In this document: one piece after another, positions 15,729 to 24,428 of the stretch
How positions within the stretch are numbered: position 1 is the first letter of the stretch
Layout of the letters: every line of letters starts with the position of its first letter
Origin: DASPHG01 sp963748315
GTDB taxonomy: Bacteria > Actinomycetota > Thermoleophilia > Solirubrobacterales > Thermoleophilaceae
Reading direction: 5' to 3'
NCBI GenBank assembly: GCA_963748315.1
Contig: CAVVIK010000006.1
Location: forward strand, 558,001 to 622,000
Length of the DNA: 64,000 bases
Program-made: the position numbers and the translations under genes
Notes under the pieces: model-generated
Databases searched by the model: none
What the model was told of the DNA's origin: nothing
What the model saw: the letters and a program-made list of their open reading frames with translations, nothing else

Positions 15729-16568
15729 TCAGCGAGCGGGCCGCAACACCGCTGTCACGGCAAACGCGGCAACGGCGACGAGCACGATCGATGCGCCCGC
15801 GGCGACCTCGAAATGCCACGACACGAGCAGGCCCAGCGGCCCGCTGGCGGCGGCGATCGCCGCGGAGACGGCCATCATCGACGGAAGCCGCTTCGTCAAG
15901 AGCGCGGCTGCGGCCGGCGGCGCGATCAGCAGGCCGAGGACGAGAAGTGCGCCGACGACGGTAAAGCCCACGACCACCGCCACGGCTAGCAGGATCATCA
16001 GCGCGAGCTCGGTGCGCTCGACCGGCACGCCGAGCGACGCGGCACGGCGGCGGTCGAACGACACGAGGACGAACGGCCGGTAGAGCGCCCACATGAGGAC
16101 GAGCACGACCGCCGCGAGCCCCGCCGTGAGTGCCACCTCCCAGTCCGGCACACTCAGCACGTCGCCGAAGAGAAACGACGTCAGGTCGACGGCGAAGCCC
16201 TCGACGCGCGAGATCAGCACCACGCCGAGCGCGAGCATGAACACGAACATCACCGCGATCGCGGTGTCCTCTCGCAGCCGTGTTCGCCGCAGGATCACCG
16301 CGCTCCCGCCGGCGGTCAGCACGCCGCCTGCGAGCGCGCCGGCAAGGATCGCCGCCTTGTGTGGGTCGCCGCTCGTGCCCGCGGTCAGGAGAACGGCGAC
16401 CGCGACCCCGGGAAGAACGCCGTGCGCGACCGACTCGGCGAGCAGCGCGGTGCCGCGCATCACGACGAAGCAGCCGACCGTGCCGCAGAGGACGCCGACG
16501 AGCATCGCCGCCAGCGCGCCGTTCTGCATGAAGTCCGCCTCGAACGGATCGAACAGGAGCGACTCCAT
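15729..16568 (-). CDS. znuB: Zinc/manganese ABC transporter permease
   Basis: A 279-aa membrane subunit of an ABC-3 type metal importer with about eight hydrophobic segments. VGVLCGTVGCFVVMRG, LLAESVAHGVLPGVAV and VVGALLVLGLLIAPPAAAALL are typical of ZnuB/MntB permeases. ATG start at 16568 overlaps the znuC stop by one base. Third gene of znuA-znuC-znuB. Confidence 0.9.
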   Translation of the reverse strand: MESLLFDPFEADFMQNGALAAMLVGVLCGTVGCFVVMRGTALLAESVAHGVLPGVAVAVLLTAGTSGDPHKAAILAGALAGGVLTAGGSAVILRRTRLREDTAIAVMFVFMLALGVVLISRVEGFAVDLTSFLFGDVLSVPDWEVALTAGLAAVVLVLMWALYRPFVLVSFDRRRAASLGVPVERTELALMILLAVAVVVGFTVVGALLVLGLLIAPPAAAALLTKRLPSMMAVSAAIAAASGPLGLLVSWHFEVAAGASIVLVAVAAFAVTAVLRPAR

Positions 16569-17314
16569 TAGCCCGCCCCCGGGTGCCTGTGCTCGGTCTC
16601 GATCAGGAGCCCGCCCACGCGCGCGATGTGGCCGGCGAAGGTCGCGGCGAGGACGTCCTCGGTGCAGGTCTCGGCCGCAGGGCCGAACGCGATCACCCGC
16701 CGGTTGAGCGCCAGCACCAGGTCGTAGTCCCGCGCCGCGCGCGCGAGGTCGTGGGTAGCGACCATGACGGTCCGCCCCTCGTCGCGCCACGCGTCGATCA
16801 GCTTCCGCACCGTCTCCTCGGTCGGCCGGTCGACGCCCGTGAACGGCTCGTCGAGCAGCAGCAGCTCCGCGTCCTGTGCGGCCACCTGCGCGAGCAACGC
16901 GCGCTGGCGCTGCCCGCCCGACAGCTCGCCGAGCCGCCGCCGCGCCAGATGGTCGACGGCGAGCGCGCTCATCGCCTGCGCGACCAGCTCGCGGTCATCG
17001 TCAGACATGCGCTGCCTCCAGCCGAGCGCACCCCAGCGGCCCATCGCGACGACGTCGCGGATCGTCGCCGGGAACATCGGGTCGACGGCGACCTGCTGCG
17101 GGAGATAGGCGACGCGGTCGGTCCCGACGGTGATCTGGCCGCCGACCGGCGGGCTCAAGCCGACGGCCGCCGCGAACAGCGTGCTCTTGCCAGACCCGTT
17201 CGGCCCGAGGACGGCGATCGAGCTGCCTCGCGGCACCTCGATGTCGATCGCCTCGAGCGCGACGACGTCGCCGTACCGGACGGTCAGGTCACGTGCGGTG
17301 AGGATCGCGCTCAT
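16568..17314 (-). CDS. znuC: Zinc/manganese ABC transporter ATPase
   Basis: A 248-aa ATPase with Walker A GPNGSGKST, Q-loop YLPQQ, signature LSGGQRQRALLAQ, Walker B LLLLDEPFTGVD and switch VATHDL. The ATG at 17314 overlaps the substrate-binding protein stop (ATGA). Metal specificity (Zn rather than Mn) is inferred from the divergent Fur-family regulator and the Zur-like box. Confidence 0.92.
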   Translation of the reverse strand: MSAILTARDLTVRYGDVVALEAIDIEVPRGSSIAVLGPNGSGKSTLFAAAVGLSPPVGGQITVGTDRVAYLPQQVAVDPMFPATIRDVVAMGRWGALGWRQRMSDDDRELVAQAMSALAVDHLARRRLGELSGGQRQRALLAQVAAQDAELLLLDEPFTGVDRPTEETVRKLIDAWRDEGRTVMVATHDLARAARDYDLVLALNRRVIAFGPAAETCTEDVLAATFAGHIARVGGLLIETEHRHPGAG

Positions 17315-18136
17315 GGGGCGAGCGCGTTCGCGATCCGCTCCGCGTCGTAGCGCAGCATGTCCGCGTAGCTGTCGACCCGTCCGCCGAAGCCTTCGGTCAG
17401 GAGGTCGTCCACGACCTTGACTCCGGCCTCGTGTCCGATCTGGTCCATCAGCTCTGGGTCGTCGGTGTCCTCCGCGAACACCGCCGGCACGTGTTCCTGC
17501 TCGACGCGCTCGATCAGCGAGGACACCGTTTCCGCGCTTGGCTCCGTGCCCGGCGTCACGCCGAACGGCGCGCCGACGAACTCGAATCCGTATCGGCGCA
17601 CGAGATAGCCGATCGAGTCGTGCGAGCTGACCAGCTTGCGCTTCGACAGAGGGATCGCGGAGTACGTCTGCTCGAGATCGGTGTCGAGACGCTCGAGCCG
17701 GCGGCCGTAGGCAGTCGCGCGCCGCCGGTACGCGCTGGCGTGGTCGGGGTCGGCGTGCCCAAGCGCGCTCGCCAGCCCGGGCAGCGCGGCCGCGACCAGG
17801 GTGGGGTCCATCCAGATGTGCGGGTCGTCGCGATCGTCCGCCAACTCGACCGCGTCGTCGCCGAGCTGGAAGCCTGCTCTCGAGCCCAGCGCCCCAGGCC
17901 ACGACCACGTCAGCCTCTTCGAGCCGCGCGCGGTCCTTCGCGCTGAGCGCATAGTCATGGGGGCTCGCCGCCTCGGGGAGGAGGGTGTCGACATCGACGT
18001 CCGGCCCGGCGACGTTCCGTGTGATGTCTGCGGCTATGGCGTTCGTCGCGACAACGTCGACGCCGCTGCCGGAGTCGCTTCCGCATCCGCTGAGCGATAC
18101 GAGAAGCACACATACGCAAATGAGAATCATTCCCAT
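17311..18136 (-). CDS. znuA: Zinc-binding lipoprotein of an ABC importer (frameshifted)
   Basis: Cluster-9 metal-binding protein, about 274 aa after repair. It begins MGMILICVCVLLVSLSGCGS, a lipoprotein signal with lipobox LSGC. Metal ligands are visible as His in SPHDYAL, His in DDPHIWMDP, His in VSSHDSIGY, and the acidic residue in AVFAEDTDDP. There is no long His-rich loop. The frame breaks near 17882, where one inserted base separates GLE from AGFQLGDDAVELAD. I chose the ATG at 18136: the alternative at 18154 shares its CATG with the divergent regulator start. A Zur-type site directly overlaps the first codons. Confidence 0.88.
18121..18135 (-). promoter_or_regulatory. Zur/Fur-box-like 15-bp palindrome
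   Basis: The minus strand reads TGGGAATGATTCTCA, which matches 12 of 15 positions of the actinobacterial Zur consensus TGAAAATGATTTTCA as I remember it. It lies immediately inside the znuA start and about 18 bp from the start of the divergent Fur-family gene, so one site could repress uptake and autoregulate. Binding is inferred, not shown. Confidence 0.65.
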
Positions 18137-18152
18137 CAGGTAACATGATGCC

Positions 18153-18606
18153 ATGCTCGCCACTTCGACCGCGACACGCTGGACCGACCACGCGTTCGCG
18201 GTCCTGTCGGAGCACGGCCATCGCGCGGGCGGCGCGCGCACCGCGGTGGTCGAGGCGCTCGGCCGGCGCGGCGGCTGTATCGACGCCGACGAGCTCGTCG
18301 GTTGCGCTCCGCCGCGGCAGCAAGCGCGTAGGTGTCGCAAGCGTCTATCGCGCCCTCAGCCTGCTCGTGGAGCTGGGTCTCCTGCAGCGCGTCCCGGTCG
18401 CGGGCGGCTCGGCCCGGTACGAGCTCGTGGGGCCGGGAGGCGACCATCACCACCACCTGGTGTGCGACGACTGCGGGGCCACCGCCCCGTTCGAGGACGA
18501 GGCGCTGGAGCGCGCCATCGGCAGGCTCAGCCGCCGCACCGCCTACGCCGTGCAGGCGCACGACGTGACTCTGCACGGCACGTGCCCTGACTGCCAGGGC
18601 TCGTAG
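18153..18606 (+). CDS. zur: Fur-family zinc uptake regulator (frameshifted)
   Basis: About 150 aa after repair. The N-terminal winged helix (RAGGARTAVVEAL..., then GVASVYRALSLLVELGLLQRV) precedes a metal-binding dimerisation domain with HHHHLVCDDCG and a C-terminal HGTCPDC, giving the two structural-zinc CXXC pairs. The break is near 18300: removing one G joins DADELV to ALRRGSKRVGVASVY. The gene is divergent from znuACB with a Zur-like palindrome between them, so zinc is the likely co-repressor. Fur (iron) remains the alternative. Confidence 0.85.
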
Positions 18607-18629
18607 GCGTTCTGCCAGAATGCCGCGCC

Positions 18630-19073
18630 GTGACACGCGGGCAGCGGATCGGGCTGATCGGGGCGGCGCTCATCGTGGCCGTTCTCGCGGTCGTGCTGCT
18701 CTCCGGTGGCGACGACGACGAGGACACGACGCCTGCCGGGACCACCTCCGAGCCGACCCTCGGGCAGGAGCCCACCGGCTCCGTTCCGGGCCCGGGGCCG
18801 AAGCCCAAGCCGGCCGTCGAGACCATCAAGGTCGTGAACGGCGAGCCTCAGGGCGGCGAGACGGAGATCTCCGTCAACAAGGACGACACGGTCCAGTTCA
18901 AGGTCGACTCGGACACGGCAGCAGAGGTCCACGTGCACGGCTATGACCTCATGAAGGACGTCGAGGCGGGAGGCTCGGTCTCCTTCAAGTTCACGGCGGG
19001 CCTGGAGGGCGTCTTCGAGATCGAACTCGAGGAGACGAAGACGCCGATCGCTGAACTGACCGTCGAGCCCTGA
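18630..19073 (+). CDS. Secreted cupredoxin-like domain protein
   Basis: A 147-aa exported protein with a GTG start at 18630. An N-terminal hydrophobic segment (GLIGAALIVAVLAVVLL) is followed by an acidic and Pro/Thr-rich linker, then a single beta-sandwich domain (about 65-147) with TVQFKVDSDTAAEVHVHGYD. Such domains resemble cupredoxins, but the full Cys-His-Met copper set is not apparent; His residues in HVHGYD are the only candidate ligands. It stands 8 bp upstream of the next membrane gene and is probably in its operon. Confidence 0.7.
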   Translation: MTRGQRIGLIGAALIVAVLAVVLLSGGDDDEDTTPAGTTSEPTLGQEPTGSVPGPGPKPKPAVETIKVVNGEPQGGETEISVNKDDTVQFKVDSDTAAEVHVHGYDLMKDVEAGGSVSFKFTAGLEGVFEIELEETKTPIAELTVEP

Positions 19074-19081
19074 CTCAATAG

Positions 19082-20431
19082 ATGGAATGGCTGATCGCTC
19101 ACGGCCTTGTTGGCCGGACCGACCTGCCCATTCCCGAGTGGTTGTTCGGCTGGGCGGCGGCGATCGTCCTGGTCGTCTCGTTCCTCGCGCTCGCCGTCCT
19201 ATGGCCTGAGCCGAAGCTCGAGGGCGCCCGCGGCCGGCGTCTCTTCCGGATCCCGGGCGCGCTCGTCGTCGACATCGTCTGCGGCGCCATCGGCGTGCTC
19301 ACGCTCTGCGTCCTCGTGTGGGCGGGGCTCACCGGCGAGGAGACGCCGTCGGGGAACTTCGCGTCGATCTTCGTCTTCATCATCTTCTGGGTCGGCCTCG
19401 CGTTCGCGAGCGTCCTGCTCGGGGACATCTTCCGGGCGTTCAACCCGTGGCGCGCGATCGGGCGGGGCGTGGCCGGACTCGCGAAGATGATCCGCGGCGG
19501 CGAGCTGCCGGCGCCGTTGCCGTATCCCGAGCGGCTCGGCCGCTGGCCGGCGGCGGTCGGCATCTTCTGCTTCGCCTGGCAGGAGCTCGCGGCGTCGGAC
19601 GGCAACCTGCCCGAGCACGTGGCGATCGCGGCGCTCGTGTACTCCGCGCTCACCTTCATCGCGATGGCGCTGTACGGGGTCGATCGCTGGATCGAGCGCG
19701 GCGAGGCGTTCTCGGTGTACTTCAACCTGTTCTCGCGGATCGCCCCCTTCGAGCGGCGCGGCGACGAGATCTGGGTTCGGAAGCCGCTCTCGGCCCTGAC
19801 GCGGCTCGAGCAGGTCCCCGGCACCGTGCCGCTCCTCGCGGTGATGATCGGCTCGACCAGCTTCGACGGCGCGGCGGAGGGCGAGCCCTGGGTGAACATC
19901 GCGCCCGACCTGTCGAATTTCTTCCAGGACAACCTCGGCATGTCGCCCGACGGCGCGCTGGCCGTTGCGTACACGATCGGCCTCCTGCTCGCCATCCTGA
20001 TCATCTACGGCTTCTACATGCTCGGCATCGCCGGAGCGCGCACGGTCGGCGGCGGGTTCAGCCAGCGGAGGTTGGCCAACGGATTCGTGCACTCGCTCGT
20101 GCCGATCGCGTTCGTGTACGTCGCTGCGCACTACTTCACCTTGCTGCTGTTCGAGGGACAGCGGATCTGGCCCGCACTCTCCGATCCGGACGGCACGAAC
20201 TTCGAGAACTGGGGCGTCGACTACACGCTGCTCGGGGCGAACGCGACCTGGTATTGGCAGGTCGGCTTCGTGATCACCGGGCATGTGTGCGCGCTGATGC
20301 TGGCGCACGACCGCGCGCTCGTTCTCTACAAGCAGGCGAGGGAGGCCGTTCGCTCGCAGTACTGGATGCTGGCGATCATGGTCGGCTTTACGAGCCTGGC
20401 GCTGTGGCTACTGTCCCAGGCGAATCAATGA
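19082..20431 (+). CDS. Polytopic membrane protein of unknown function
   Basis: A 449-aa protein with roughly ten to twelve hydrophobic segments. Conserved-looking features include DIFRAFNPWRAIGR in a cytosolic loop, FCFAWQELAASDG, and several membrane histidines (FVHSLVPIAFVYVAAHYFTLL; VITGHVCALMLAHDRAL) that could bind metal or haem. Some annotations name similar actinobacterial proteins after a membrane fenitrothion hydrolase, but I cannot support that activity. It lies between a cupredoxin-like protein and a tiny coupled membrane protein, an arrangement that hints at a metal- or redox-related unit (inference). Confidence 0.75.
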   Translation: MEWLIAHGLVGRTDLPIPEWLFGWAAAIVLVVSFLALAVLWPEPKLEGARGRRLFRIPGALVVDIVCGAIGVLTLCVLVWAGLTGEETPSGNFASIFVFIIFWVGLAFASVLLGDIFRAFNPWRAIGRGVAGLAKMIRGGELPAPLPYPERLGRWPAAVGIFCFAWQELAASDGNLPEHVAIAALVYSALTFIAMALYGVDRWIERGEAFSVYFNLFSRIAPFERRGDEIWVRKPLSALTRLEQVPGTVPLLAVMIGSTSFDGAAEGEPWVNIAPDLSNFFQDNLGMSPDGALAVAYTIGLLLAILIIYGFYMLGIAGARTVGGGFSQRRLANGFVHSLVPIAFVYVAAHYFTLLLFEGQRIWPALSDPDGTNFENWGVDYTLLGANATWYWQVGFVITGHVCALMLAHDRALVLYKQAREAVRSQYWMLAIMVGFTSLALWLLSQANQ

Positions 20432-20553
20432 CCATCGCGCACGCCGGACATTGGGCCGTGAACCTTGCGTTCGCACTGCCCGCCGTCGTGTTCATCGGGT
20501 GGCTCGGTTGGATCACGATCAGGGACCGACGGCGCGGAGGCGGGTCCGACTAG
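20428..20553 (+). CDS. Tiny single-pass membrane protein coupled to the preceding gene
   Basis: A 41-aa protein starting at the ATG at 20428, overlapping the upstream stop as ATGA. It has one transmembrane helix (AVNLAFALPAVVFIGWLGWI) followed by a basic tail RDRRRGG, giving a predicted cytoplasmic C-terminus, and an N-terminal HAGH. Translational coupling suggests it is a small subunit of the polytopic protein. No family is recognised. Confidence 0.6.
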   Translation: MTIAHAGHWAVNLAFALPAVVFIGWLGWITIRDRRRGGGSD

Positions 20554-20575
20554 GTCCGCTAGGCTGGGCTGTCCA

Positions 20576-20649
<74 letters not shown>

Positions 20650-20726
20650 CTGCTGGCGCGCCGTGCTTCGCCTCGTCGATGCTCCGAGTATCCCGTACGG
20701 TGCGCCGATGAGCGCATGGGTTGGCC

Positions 20727-22541
20727 ATGGCTGACGGCGAGCTGATCCTCGCGACGGGTGCGGTGCTCGCCGGTGCCCTTCTGGCCTCGCTCCTGGCCGG
20801 CCGCCTGCGCGTTCCAGGCCTGCTCCTGTTCCTCGCACTCGGGATGCTGATCGGCTCCGAGGGAACCGGCTGGATCGACTTCGGCTCCGGAGCCGACGAC
20901 TACGAGACCGCGCGCACGATCGGGATCGTCGGCCTCGCACTGATCCTGTTCGAGGGCGGCCTGAGCGCCGGCTACCAGGAGATCCGGCCCGTGCTTCCGG
21001 CAGCGATCAGCCTGGCGACGGTCGGAACGATCATCACCGCGCTCATCGGCGGGCTCGCGGCGGCGTGGCTGTTCGACCTTTCGACGCTCGAGGGCATGCT
21101 GCTGGGCGCTGCGCTGGCCGCCACCGACGGCGCGGCGATCTTCGCCGTTCTGCGCGCATCGACTCTGCGCCGGAAGCTCGCGCGAACGCTCGAGGGAGAG
21201 GCCGGGCTGAACGACCCGGTCGCGGTTCTGCTCGTGATCGGGTTCATCGACTGGATCCAGAAACCCGACTACGGGCTCGGCGATATGGCGCTGTCGCTCG
21301 TCGGCGAGCTGCTGATCGGGGCGGCCGTCGGCGCAGCGTTGGGTTACCTCGCGATTCAGGCTCTGCGCCGCATCAGGCTGGCCTCGGCCGGGCTCTACCC
21401 GGTCGCGTCGATTGCGATCGCGGCGCTTGCCTTCGGCCTCGCCGACGTGGCCCACGGCTCCGGGTTCCTCGCGGTATATCTGGTCGGGCTCGCGCTCGGC
21501 AGCACCCAGCTACCCGCCAAGCGGACGATCGTGACCTTCCACGTCGGGCTCGGCTGGCTGGCGCAGGTCGCGATGTTCCTGACGCTCGGCCTGCTGGTCT
21601 TCCCCTCGGAGCTCATGGACGTGGCGCTGGAGGGCACGGCGCTCGGGCTCGTGATCGCGGTGGTCGCACGGCCGCTCGCGACGTTCGCCACGACGCTTCC
21701 CTTCGGCTACTCGGTGCGCGAGCAGGTGGTGCTCGGCTGGGCCGGCCTCCGCGGCGCGCTGCCCGTGGTGTTCGCCACCTTCCCGGTGATCGAGGGCGTC
21801 CCGAACAGCGTCGAGTTCTTCAACATCGTCTTCTTCGCCGTCGTGGTGTCGACCCTGCTCCAAGGAGCGACGTTCGAGCCACTCGCGGAGCGGCTCGGGG
21901 TCACGGACACGGAGGCGGCGCTGCCGCTCCCGCTCGCCGACGCCGGGGCGATGCGGCGCCTGGGCGCGGAGGTGATCGAGTACCCGGTCGGGTCGGAGCA
22001 CGCGATCGTCGGATCGCGGGTGCGCGAGCTCGGCTTGCCGCGCGATGCGCTACTGAACCTCCTGATCCGGGGCGACCAGGCGCTATTGCCACGCGGATCG
22101 ACGCGTATCGAGGCGGGCGACAGGCTGCACCTGATCGCCCGGCAGGAAGTTGCGATCGAGCTCCGCGAGCTGATGGGACGCTGGCGCGAGGGGCCGATCG
22201 GCGCGCGGCCGCGCCCCGTGCGCAAGCACCTGACGCGCCAGACACTCTTCGTCCTGAGGCCGTGGTCAGATTCGATGGGCGATGGCGGCGAGCCGTCGCA
22301 CCCGGCGGCCGTGCACGGTGTCGACGTGATCGACCAGATCCGCACCCGCCGCGACGGACGGCCGGGCGCCGTCGTGCTGCTCGAGGACGGTCGCTACGCG
22401 TTCACCGGCAACGTCGTCGCGCTCGGAAACCCGTCCCAGGTGCAGATGGCTGCGCGGCGACGGCTGCGGCTGGCGAAGACCGACTCCGAGCGCGCCTGGT
22501 GGCGCGAGGTGATCGGCGCCTTGGCCGCGCCGGAGGGCTAG
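20727..22541 (+). CDS. CPA1-type cation/proton antiporter with TrkA-C domain
   Basis: About 604 aa; ATG at 20727, with a TTG two codons earlier as alternative. The membrane part has about twelve helices with the CPA1 signatures LFEGGLS, LAATDGAAIFAVLR and LEGEAGLNDPVAVLL, where the ND pair is the ion-binding site. A C-terminal TrkA-C domain follows (about 415-480, GSRVRELGLPRDALLNLLIRG). The combination is that of NhaP2/CvrA-type K+ or Na+/H+ antiporters, used in pH and potassium homeostasis. The TrkA-C domain suggests nucleotide or ligand gating. Confidence 0.9.
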   Translation: MADGELILATGAVLAGALLASLLAGRLRVPGLLLFLALGMLIGSEGTGWIDFGSGADDYETARTIGIVGLALILFEGGLSAGYQEIRPVLPAAISLATVGTIITALIGGLAAAWLFDLSTLEGMLLGAALAATDGAAIFAVLRASTLRRKLARTLEGEAGLNDPVAVLLVIGFIDWIQKPDYGLGDMALSLVGELLIGAAVGAALGYLAIQALRRIRLASAGLYPVASIAIAALAFGLADVAHGSGFLAVYLVGLALGSTQLPAKRTIVTFHVGLGWLAQVAMFLTLGLLVFPSELMDVALEGTALGLVIAVVARPLATFATTLPFGYSVREQVVLGWAGLRGALPVVFATFPVIEGVPNSVEFFNIVFFAVVVSTLLQGATFEPLAERLGVTDTEAALPLPLADAGAMRRLGAEVIEYPVGSEHAIVGSRVRELGLPRDALLNLLIRGDQALLPRGSTRIEAGDRLHLIARQEVAIELRELMGRWREGPIGARPRPVRKHLTRQTLFVLRPWSDSMGDGGEPSHPAAVHGVDVIDQIRTRRDGRPGAVVLLEDGRYAFTGNVVALGNPSQVQMAARRRLRLAKTDSERAWWREVIGALAAPEG

Positions 22542-23572
22542 GGCGTGAGGACGATCTTCAGCGCTTCGCGCTTGTCGTAGAGCTCGTACGCCTCGGCCGC
22601 GTCGTCGAGCGGCATGTGGTGCGTGACGAGCGGCGACGGATCGAGCTTGCCCGCGGCGATCAGCTCGAGGACGGGATCGACGTGCGCGATCACGTTCGCG
22701 TGGCCCGTGACCATGTTCAGCGACTTGATCCACGCAAGGCCCATGTGGACCTCGACCCGCTCGGCGTACACGCCGACCACCGAAACGGTGCCGCACTTGC
22801 GCGCGAGCCGGATCGCCAGCTCGAGCGCCTCGGGATGCCCGACTGCGTCGACTGCGACGTCGACGCCGCGCCCGCCGGTCGCCTTCTTCACGTGTCCGCG
22901 CGGATCGCCCTCGGTCAGGTGCACCGGCTCCGCTCCGAACGACTTCGCCATCTCCAACCGGTCCTCGACCGCGTCGATGGCGATCACGTGCGCGGCGCCC
23001 GCGGCGAGCGCCGCTTGAACGGCGCACAGCCCCACGGGGCCAAGCCCGAGCACCGCCACCAGGTCACCGGCGCGCACGCCCGCGGCCGTTACGGCGTGGT
23101 AGCCCGTGCCCATCACGTCGCCCGCGAACAGCGCCACCTCGTCCGACACTCCTTCGGGCACGCGCCTGAGCGTCAGGTTCGCGGTCGGCACCAGCGCTTG
23201 CTCGGCCTGCGTCCCCTGGAGTGAGCCGAGCGTCTCGCCGTGGCCGAACACCCGCGCCTGGTCGCACTTCATGTACCAGCCGCGCATGCAGAAGAAACAG
23301 CGCCCGCAGGCTGTGTGGAAGCAGCCGAGCACGCGGTCGCCCTCTGCCACGCTCGTGACCTGATCGCCCGCGGCGAGCACCGTGCCGACGAACTCGTGGC
23401 CGATCGTGAAGCCCGGATCGATCTGTACGCGGCCGTGGTAGATGTGCAGGTCAGAGCCGCACACGCCGGTGGCATCGATCTTGACGACCGCGTCGTCGGG
23501 CGCCTCCAGCTCGGGCTCGGGCTTGTCCTCGACGCGCACCTCGTGCGGTGCCTGGAACGTGACTGCGCGCAT
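22538..23572 (-). CDS. Zinc-dependent medium-chain alcohol dehydrogenase
   Basis: A 344-aa NAD(P)-dependent dehydrogenase. Catalytic zinc ligands are Cys in GVCGSDLH and His-Glu in TIGHEFVG; structural zinc is held by the cysteines of CGRCFFCMRGWYMKC. The Rossmann loop is GLGPVGLCAVQAA. ATG at 23572, because the upstream in-frame codons lie over the divergent SDR promoter. It resembles formaldehyde, sorbitol or threonine dehydrogenase relatives; the substrate is unknown. Its 3' end overlaps the antiporter gene by 4 bp, convergently. Confidence 0.9.
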   Translation of the reverse strand: MRAVTFQAPHEVRVEDKPEPELEAPDDAVVKIDATGVCGSDLHIYHGRVQIDPGFTIGHEFVGTVLAAGDQVTSVAEGDRVLGCFHTACGRCFFCMRGWYMKCDQARVFGHGETLGSLQGTQAEQALVPTANLTLRRVPEGVSDEVALFAGDVMGTGYHAVTAAGVRAGDLVAVLGLGPVGLCAVQAALAAGAAHVIAIDAVEDRLEMAKSFGAEPVHLTEGDPRGHVKKATGGRGVDVAVDAVGHPEALELAIRLARKCGTVSVVGVYAERVEVHMGLAWIKSLNMVTGHANVIAHVDPVLELIAAGKLDPSPLVTHHMPLDDAAEAYELYDKREALKIVLTP

Positions 23573-23591
23573 GTGGGGGAGACTATTCGCC

Positions 23592-24428
23592 ATGGCTTCC
23601 AAGGCGGTTCTCATCACCGGCTGCTCCACCGGTATCGGGCGAAGGACGGCCGAGCACCTCGCGGGAAAGGGCTGGACCGTCTACGCGACGGCGCGGCGCC
23701 CCGATTCGATCGCAGACCTCGAGCAGAAGGGGTGCCGGACGCTTGCGCTCGACGTGACCGACGAGGGCTCGATGCAGGCGGCGGTCAGCGCCGTCGAACA
23801 GGCGGAGGGTGCGGTCGGCGTGCTGATCAACAACGCCGGCTACAGCCAGTCGGGCGCGGTCGAAGAGGTCGCGATGGACCAGGTGCGGCGCCAGTTCGAG
23901 ACGAACGTGTTCGGCCTCCTACGGATGTGCCAGCTGGTCCTGCCCGGGATGCGCCGCCAGGGCTGGGGCAGGATCGTGAATATCTCGTCGATGGGCGGCC
24001 GGCTCGTCTTCCCGGGCGGCGGCATCTACCACGGGACGAAGTTCGCGGTCGAGGCGATCAGTGACGCGATGCGCTGGGAGGTAAGGAACTTCGGCGTCGA
24101 CGTGATCCTGATCGAGCCGGGGCTGATCAAGACCGAGTTCGGCGAGACGGCGGCCCATTCGGTGAACGACGCGACGCCCACGGAGGGGCCGTACGCGGAG
24201 TTCAACCAGGCGGTCGCGGCGACCACGGCCGGTGCCTACAAGGGGCGCGGCCCAACGGGGCCGGATGCGGTCGCAAAGCGGATCGAGAAGGCGATCTCGC
24301 GCAGGCGCCCCGGTGCCCGCTATCCCGTGACGGTCGGAGCGCGGGCGCTGCTGGGCGTGCGGAAGGTCCTACCCGCCCGCGGCTGGGATGCGCTGATGCG
24401 GACTCAGTTCAAGCCGCCGGGCGGCTAG
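23592..24428 (+). CDS. Short-chain dehydrogenase/reductase
   Basis: A 278-aa classical SDR. The NAD(P) loop is TGCSTGIGR, followed by LINNAG; catalytic residues are Ser in NISSMGG and the pair Tyr-His-Gly-Thr-Lys in YHGTKFAVE, with the post-catalytic IEPGLIKTEF. ATG at 23592, 19 bp from the divergent alcohol dehydrogenase. The C-terminus extends to residue 278 with a basic VRKVLPAR segment, as in oxidoreductases acting on retinol- or steroid-like lipids. Substrate not determinable. Confidence 0.88.
   Translation: MASKAVLITGCSTGIGRRTAEHLAGKGWTVYATARRPDSIADLEQKGCRTLALDVTDEGSMQAAVSAVEQAEGAVGVLINNAGYSQSGAVEEVAMDQVRRQFETNVFGLLRMCQLVLPGMRRQGWGRIVNISSMGGRLVFPGGGIYHGTKFAVEAISDAMRWEVRNFGVDVILIEPGLIKTEFGETAAHSVNDATPTEGPYAEFNQAVAATTAGAYKGRGPTGPDAVAKRIEKAISRRRPGARYPVTVGARALLGVRKVLPARGWDALMRTQFKPPGG

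Noticed and set aside
15713..15734. TGTGAAAAGAC upstream of the CpsB-like gene
   Set aside because: A single good unit with a weak neighbour; insufficient to call a PHO box.
18145..18305. Alternative zur start at the ATG at 18145
   Set aside because: That frame gives an Arg/Ser-rich non-Fur N-terminus; the Fur helix-turn-helix begins in the frame of the ATG at 18153.
21065..23224. A 719-aa Arg-rich frame across the antiporter and dehydrogenase
   Set aside because: It covers two well-identified genes in another frame and has no recognisable motif.
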